The translations under genes were made by a program, and so were the position numbers. Shown piece by piece: positions 41,401 through 50,400 of a stretch of DNA of 64,000 bases. The notes under the pieces were generated by a model that was given only the letters and a program-made list of their open reading frames with translations, made no database searches and was not told the DNA's origin. Positions within the stretch are counted from its first letter, which is position 1. Each line of letters begins with the position of its first letter. This DNA is from Siphonodentalium dalli. Taxonomy: Eukaryota > Mollusca > Scaphopoda > Gadilida > Siphonodentaliidae. Location: assembly GCA_032622095.1 (NCBI GenBank), contig CP136061.1:124260754-124324753 (forward strand), read 5' to 3'.

Positions 41401-44400
41401 CTAATTGACTAATGGGTGAACATCACCAACTTCAACTGGGGAATTTTAATCTGATCCTAGGTCTCCCATAGCAGTTGAGGCCTAAGCCGAATGAGATTCT
41501 CAGAGGGTGAATTTGGTGATGATAGCCACCATGCAGGATAACACTACTAAATTCACCCTCTGGGGACCTCATTCAGCAAATGTCAGACACACTATTTCAA
41601 GGCTTGGTGCCAGAGTAACAATTTTAATAAAAATAACAAAGTATCTCACCTCCTCGTGTGGGTCCAAAGTTCAGCGAACTCACTCCACCTGTTATTGAGT
41701 TTGTTGAGCTGAAATGATAGAAGATTGAAATTGAAATGCTCTGAAAAGGAACTTTTATAAACCAATATTGAGATATGACTTTTGACAACTGACTTTTATT
41801 TGCACAGCCGGGTGATAAAATTTGAAAGTTAGAAAATAGTGTGTGATGGATGATAAATTTACAGTCATAAAACAGCAATAGCTTGGTTTGAGTCATATTA
41901 TATGCTTATCTTACATTAAGTTATGTACTCTGCTTTTAGCAATGAAAAGAAGAAATTAAAATGAATTAATAATCCAATATTGAGCAACAAAAATTAAAAT
42001 AATAATCGTACCTGATAAAAATTTACAGATTGGGCTGAAAGTTTGAACAGCAAATTGACTGAAAATATAACCAGCATACATTGGCAGCTGGGGATAACTT
42101 CACTGACACTGATAATCCTCGCCCACCAATAGAATCAATGGGTGACCTGGGATTATCTCATGCTCCTGTTCAGCAAACGAGTCATTTGTGACATTGGAAA
42201 ATTATCGGTTGTCAGTCTTTCGCTGAAGACAACAGTTAACAGCTGCAAGAGCTTTGAAGTTGTAATGTAATGTTATGTAATGAACCATATTTGAGAGTGA
42301 CTTTTTATGCATAATACTGATTTAGACTGTTGAATTTGTTGATACTTTTAGAAGTTGCATGTCCGCAGTTCGCAAATTAACTTGTCATGATTCTCCTTGA
42401 TTGGCACCAATTCCAACAGAAGTAAAGATCACATTAATGAACACCATCTGATACAATTTGAGATTCCATTCCATTCGATGTCAAAATCAGAGGGGCGAGT
42501 GGCATAGCAAACTCGTCATTTCAACAGAGTTATACAGTATGTGACCATACCTGCCATAGCCTGGAGCCAATGAGACTCTCTGTTTCTGTAGGCTGGACTG
42601 TTGCTGCGCACTAGCCGCACTCCGCTGTCCACCTATTGCCTGCATCATTGTTCTACTGAAAATATTCCACAGAGTTTAAATCTTAAACCATTCATTATCT
42701 CATAAATTTATATACATTGTTTGCATTCTCAGCTAAAAAATATGTAAAATGCACTCAAATATACAGGATGTTTTGACAATAGGTGACAAGAAATAAAATT
42801 TGCAAAGAAAGAACATTCTTTTCCAATAAATTTCTGTGTGTGGATGTTTGGTAGTGTTTACAACTAACAAAAAGAGAAAATACACCACGAAAATTCACTT
42901 ACGACATGAAAAAGGATAGTATGAAAACATTTATCATTTCTGATAGGAAAAATATTAAAGAAAGTGTCAAAAATAAGATATTCATGACCTGTTGGTCAAT
43001 GCAAAATGACCGATAAATAATAGAGTTATTCCATCCAAACTATTCAAATTACGTGGTTGATCCGTCATCTTGTTCTCTTGTGATATTTCTCAATGCATGC
43101 GCAGACCATGATGTAAATGAAAAAGTTACTTCCTTCAGTTGACAATTCAATTTTCCTTACTAATAAATGAAAATGTAAATGTTTGTGTGGCCATTATAAT
43201 TTACTTATGATGTTTCCCTTATTTGCCTGTGATGAAAACATATTGTCAGTTCTGATAATGTCACAGAATTTTCGATTACAATGGTTCGATTGAGGTTCAA
43301 TTTGATAGAAAATATAAGAGGAACCTACAGTGTACAGTGACAAGGAATTGAGACATTCACAGTAATAACAGCGAGATAGAGCCACTTACCTCGTAGGTGA
43401 TGCCTGTTGCTGTGGCTGTTGAACACCAATGGGAAAGTTGGGATTCATACTTGTGGGGGTCACATGACCTGGTGGATTCCCTCTTGGAAATTGACCAGCT
43501 CCTATCGTTCTTGGTTGGATCCCAAAGTTACCTCCTGCAAAATGTAATGAAGTTTTGGTTCAAATAGAATTTTTGTCTGAATTTCAACTTGTTTCTATAT
43601 ACTCTATTTGATCTATGTATTGGATAGATCATCTCAACGAGTGTCTTCATAATTAAGACGGCTGGCATGCGTCTTGTTTGGGAGTGATAAACTCTACTCA
43701 CGAGCGCAGAGAGCGAGTGAGTTGAGTTTATCACTCCCAAACAAGACGCACCCCGGTCGTCTTAATAATGAAGACACGAGTTAGATGATCTATCCAATTT
43801 AGACGATGTATATATAAACCCAGTGATAACGGGACGATTAATTAAATTTGTTGCACAGGATTAATATGAATTCGCCAGTGTACAAGTCATTCTGTCGAAA
43901 GTAAACTCCTGGATGGTCAACAGTAAAATGTCCAATTCTGTGATAGTGGCTGGAACAAATATCTGAAGATAAGAGAGCTGACCCATCTATATCAGAATTG
44001 CGGTGAGAAAAGTTATATTTAAAACATATTTACAGATACGTGTCTAGAATGTGTAATACTTGGAATTTATAACTGCACCTCCTTTGAATAATTTCCTTAA
44101 CTTGGGGAAATTCTATATGCACCCTCTAACCATCTGTTGGAAATTTATAATCGCTAACCGGGCACAACTGTAAGGTTAGGAATTTCAAACTGATGCCAAT
44201 TTAGTCATGACCAACTTCACACCACTATAAATAATGGTTGAAATATTGAACTATGAAATTATTTTCGAAGCGAAAATCTCCAACTGATGGTGTGTTATGT
44301 TTGAAACTTCCAACCAAATAGCCCAATAGCAGAACATTCTGAAAAAATATATTTTGTATTAATTTATGGGTGAGAAAACAAAGTGACATTGATGAAATTA

Positions 44401-47400
44401 GTACTATATACAGCATTTTCATCGAAATTAATTTTATTTTGTTCGACCCCCCCCTCTTTCCCCATACATAACAATGTCAATTGCAACAATTTCATGTTGT
44501 GTTGTTAAGACAGTCGCGCTTGCGTTATGTATTAAGCAATCAACAGACAACCTGATATTCTGGTGTTGGTACAACTCGCACCTACTTTGTAATTGTCTGT
44601 TGTTCAATGCTCGAATGCTGGTTCGTTGATTTCTTGGTAAGACAACACAAGCGCAGTGTCTTAACCATTAAGAGCCACCAAAAGAACAAAAGTAAGTAGG
44701 GTCTGTATCGTCTAAGTCATACAGTTGACTACACCACCTTCTGAGTAACAGAGTTTCCCATTATTACCCAATCACAATGTCAGGTTTTGACAATATTATG
44801 TCACATTGACACACATTTAGCCTTCACCAGTTGGTCAATCAGATACAAAATTTAGCAGGATATACATGTATATATTTTGTATCTTCTAAGTTATGTAATG
44901 ATGAGGCAATAATTGGAATCGGAATTGGCTGATAATAGCCCATTGGATAATTATCGTCCCTAGCGGTTGAGCATCGGCTTTTACCGATTGTAAAAAATAA
45001 AATTCTGCTCAAATTTATATGCTCATTATGCTAGGATTAATGGACGTGTGCTGCACATCCAGAGTATTAAATGCAAATAAGGTTGTAACACTGTCAGTGT
45101 AAAATTAAGTTAAAATAGTTAGATTTGGTTATAGTTGTCCAACACTGTGATTATGATGTTATTGGCTTTGTATAATGTGGACATGACAGAGGCTTCAAGA
45201 AAGCTTTAACAAGTTACCTAATTACCAAGTTTACATCGGCTAATTTTGTCTGCAGATTAACGAAAATCGGTGAAAGAGACTTTTTTCTCATCAGCTCATC
45301 AATAAAGTTAGGCAGGCTAGATGCAGAATCTTTGAGATGCAGACTCTTGAGTTAAGGTTTGATCTTTGATACTTTAATTAAGGGCGATCTGAGTCCAGTT
45401 GTTTGAACTGGGTGTGAATTCATTCACATGTCATATTTTGGGAGTGTGATGACTCGTTATGTCTGCATGGACATAGCAACTAGTTTTTCAATAATTTGAG
45501 AATGCAGCGTGCTTAGACAAAATAAGTCAATTTGAATTAACAGCTCTCAAAATATTCATTTCATAGGTATTATTAACGTGTGGCCTATGGAACTTAAAAA
45601 ATAATAACATAAAAAGCCTCACTATCTCTTCAAATTGCCTAAAAAATTCACTTCATAATGGAGAGATTTTTACCTGGATTGTACATGTGACCACCAATAT
45701 TGTGGAGCTGTTGCTGTGGCGACTGAGACTGAACCATCTACAAAAGAAACATAAGATTGTAGATGATGGAGAAAATGTCCTTTGGGATGACATGAGTATC
45801 AAATGTTGTGATCGATTATTTAACTATTAGCTGAAACTGATAGCTGACTATCAGTGAAAAATCTTAGCTAACAGAACAATTCACTGTCTCAGAACAGTGT
45901 CTTTTAATTTTTTTTAGAGAAGTACAAACCTCCTTGTCAGGTCGAAACATGTTTTGACTACTAAACAGCATACTTGTCTCATTATCCTCATCATCAAACA
46001 ACCCCTGGAAAATGAAAATAAACACAGTTATTATTGTAATCATCCTGAAGCAAATCCGAAGCTAATATTAAACCTAAATGTCCATCATAAAACTCTTTAC
46101 ATGAGGTAGTATGTACTATTTAGAAGATAATTTTTGTGCAGACATGTATGTTTTCCATATTGTAAGTGATAAAACTTTCTGCCTCACAGACAAAAAAGGG
46201 TCCCTTCTTCTCCAACAAGTAAATATAAGGACCGGTCTCAGGTAGTTTCTTCCAGATATGGTAATGATAAATAACGAATCGAATATCATAATATGCAAGG
46301 TAGGATGTTATTGGAAAGAACTTTGCAAATGATAGTGGAAATGGTCATAAACCCATATTCCTAAGGCCAAACATGTAACCAATCAGGCGATAGTCGCAAG
46401 GAATCCCCAAGACTAGGGGAATTCCTTCAGGCATCGCGATTCCAAAACCGAAAGTACATTATATCGATCAACGATATTTTAAAGAAAAATTTGGACGGTG
46501 ACATCATACTGCAGATGTTGTCTGTGGAAGTTATTTATAGCGACGGTAATGCGACAAATAGTGGATTTCGTCAGACTCAGTAAGTGGAGCATCATGAGTA
46601 TGACTTTAATCAGAACTGGGTTATACGGACATAGTACCGGTAGACCCTATATGAATGTTCTCTTGTTATAATAATTGAAGCGTGTCTGTACATAGATGTC
46701 CAGTCTAGTTTATTGGCGAAATCAGTGGTCCAGATAAGACGTGACAAGTGCAGTTTTGTCTGGTTTTGGCCCGCAAAGCACAATGACGACATTAAATATG
46801 TCATGACATCTTAACTGGTTTTCGTTAAGCTACATGTAATAAAAAAAAATTGATGTAAAATAGAACTATTTAGTTAAAACAACTGTTTATTAATATATAA
46901 ATACTTCAACTGTTCATTATCACATAGGAATTTGTTGGAAGTTGTGAAGTAGCCAATTTTCTTCTCACCTTGTTGGTCCATTGTAGATTCCGCGCTTTTT
47001 ACCAAAGAGGGTACACGGTAAAAAATTCAATGACACAGTATATTGTAAATTATATGTAATGTCACACTTACAGCTATCCTTAAAGTAATTGACCACCTAT
47101 AATGTGGTATCACCCTGATAATACCGCAGTAACATACTGCGGTAACCTCAAACACTGCAGTAAGTTTAAATGGTATTACTGCTCCATGATGCATGCGGTC
47201 ACTGTTCGCGATACCATGGTGATTTTTATGGACAGTATACATGCGAGATTCGAGTTTTTCCACGTACCTAACTCAAGCACTGTTTCATGTATGAGGGTAG
47301 ATACAGATAATACATCGGTTCATAGTATTCCAAGTATAGCACATGAGAACGTTCGATAGCAGATCTGTATATATTGGATTAAATGAGGGTGGTATCGGGA

Positions 47401-50400
47401 CTTTGAAGTTTACACCTCAATCAGTTACCAAGTGTCATGGGTCGAAATTCTGTGTTTACTGTTCGTAAGTATTTGATGTATTTAGGATCCTGGATATAAC
47501 AATAGCAAAAGATTACTTAATAAAAGGCTTAATGATTATGAGCCATGTTATTTACCAACAAATTATGTGAGAATTTCAACCAGTAGATACCAGACCTGTT
47601 TACTTTCAAAATTGGAAATCAGGAGATTTGTCCTCAGAAATCAGGAGATTTAGTGAAAAATCGGGAGATTTTTTTTCAATGTCAGTATCGTGGAAAAAAA
47701 CTTCATATTTTTCATTTTAAATGTCATATAGACTGTTTGTTGCATTGGGTTTCATCTGCCAGAATTATGGAGTTGAAATCACTGAATCATTTGGTTTTAT
47801 CGTTTGAATCGGGAGATTTCGTTTCCCGATCGGGAGCACAGGAGAAATCACACAAAATCGGGAGACTCCCGCCGAAATCGGGAAAGTAAACAGGTCTTGT
47901 AGATACTCACAGATACAGCCCCAGTGAGTGACTTCCTTGCCTTCTGCTGCTGTTGCTGCTGCTGTTGTTGTTGTTGTGGTGTAGGAATGGGGGGTTGTTG
48001 GGGCTGTGGTGGCAAATTTATCATCCCCATAACCTTGCGGCCTCCAGGAGATAGCTCAGATGCATTTTTTCGTCCCAATCCATATGATCTAAAATTGTAA
48101 AAAAAAAAGAAAGAAAAGATAAACCCTTTTTCTCAAGTGTTTCTACCAAATTACTTCCAAACTTTATTTTCCAAAGTGATAAAAGTGTGTTAGTTATAAT
48201 ATAATAACAAAACAAACCACATGACCTGAAAAAGAGTGGCAATTCCTTACAAGTTGCAAACAGAGAATTAACATTGGATGGCCTTACTATATATGGTATA
48301 TATTGATTACCTTTCAACATAGAAACACATATAATTTAATTTACAAGAGCAAGAACATGGATATAAATTTGACACGAGCATCTCTGGGCATGGCTAAATA
48401 CGGCCATTAATTTACTTGTAAAATTGTTACTAAATCAGACCAGTGAATTCTAAGTTAAAAAGGTATTTAACTCATGTAAAAATAATTGGATGGAACCCAT
48501 ATTCGAATTTGGTCTGTATTTTTGGTTGAGATAAACATGCACAAACTTTGGTTCTGATCAATTGATCCAAACTTAGAGCCACTGGTCTGATACCAAAAAT
48601 GTTAATGGCAGACAGACGGACGGACTGACTGATAACATAATACAACCGTTTTTTAACTCTTTGATTGCCAGGGGCCGATATTATCGGCCCAAATGTCCAG
48701 TCGGTAAATTGCCAGGGCCGATATTATCGGCCATATTTGTAACCGTAATTATTTTGATCACAACTGTATGACAATAATAAAAAAGTTTTTCAAGTTTCAT
48801 AAAATTATTGTTTTAATTGTTTCTAATTAAATTCTGCAGTATATATCTGATTTTTAATCCTTTTTAAGACGTTTGAAAATTAAAATAATGAAATAAGTTT
48901 GTAAACAAAATGTAAGATCCGCAGTCAGAAATCCAAAATGGCCGACAATTTCAGAAAAATAATTTAGACAATTATTTATATGAGAGATCTGCATTTTACC
49001 AATGCATTAATTAACTAATTTAAACATGATAGTATGACAACCTGACATTACAATAAAGATTATGTGTACTTTACATTGTTTTATAAGTTTTTTTAATAGT
49101 CAAAATTGCCGTTTTTGCTGAATGAATCACCTATTTTTCAAGGTAAAAACGTAATTCACTAAAAGTTAGAACAAACGGCGTGATTTTTAACTCCCACAGG
49201 CCCCAGCGTGCCTCAGTGACAGTTTAGACCACATGCATATGTGTCATTTTTGTTATTTTATTTATAGCACAATGATGATAAGCTTGTAGTTAGAGATTTA
49301 ATTATATATCACAATTTTTGTTTTGTTTTTTGACAGTCAAAATTGCCATTTTCCTCAATTAAAAAACCTAGCTATTTTCGTAGAAAACTGTCGCAACTAA
49401 AGTCTAAATCGGCTCCTGCATTGTGTAGCTCCTCACATATGGTCCAGCTATTCCAGAACTAGACCCTAATTTACTCTTACAAGTTTTTAAAATGAGAAGT
49501 TAAGACAGTAGAAAGATTTATCAGATCATCATCGTTGGAATATTGTCTCAGAAAACCAATATTGAATATAGTAGGTTGTGGGCCATTTTTCAATTGGATT
49601 ATTGCAAAAAAATCCTTATTTGGAGTTATTTCCCTTGGGTGACAAGGAGTTATGCCCCTTAATTGTCGTGAATATTCTTCGGCAAAATATTCAGCCGCAA
49701 TTCTTTGGCTAATCACCTACATACATGTCCTTGATATTTGAATCATTATTTCATAAGAAGAAGACTATTATTGTATCATACTTTTCCACAATAAATTCAG
49801 TTTTCTCATAAATTCTCCGGCAATTTAGGTGTAAAATTAGCTCGGCAACGAAAGAGTTAAATTAGAACATTCAGGACTTACTGAGAATTCCACGTCAGCT
49901 GATCATTTGACCCAGGTCTGAAAAAAAAATAAAGCACACAAGTTATATTGCTGAACAGTGATGCCAGTTTTAGGGAAGATTTATTAGAAAGAGGTTATTC
50001 CATGTCAATGAGCAATACCTATCAATTTCAAGAACTTGATTTATATTGCATGATCCAGGCATTTACCCGTCAACTTGACCGGTTAACTTACATAATTTCT
50101 ATATATTTCACTCTTAAATTATTAATATAGTCAGCTCTTGAAATTAGGAAAAATGTCCCACGGCAATTAATGCTGTGGCATTATAGATTCCACATGTTGC
50201 TTGTGTTGTGGCCAATTTAGAGGACTGCATAGTTATTGATCACATAGACCAGTAATCAAGGCCTATTCTCTTATGAATAGTTTGTTTTAGTATTGTATTA
50301 GGTCACCACAACCATTCATTCATGTTAGTTAGGAAAGTAGTGAACCAGTAGATATACATGTAGATCTTCCAAGAGGTGTTGATCGACAAAATTTGAATAG

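Noticed and set aside
47102-47359. Overlapping frames on both strands (78 and 85 codons)
   Set aside because: No conserved motif, no fitting splice sites and no phase match to CNOT2.
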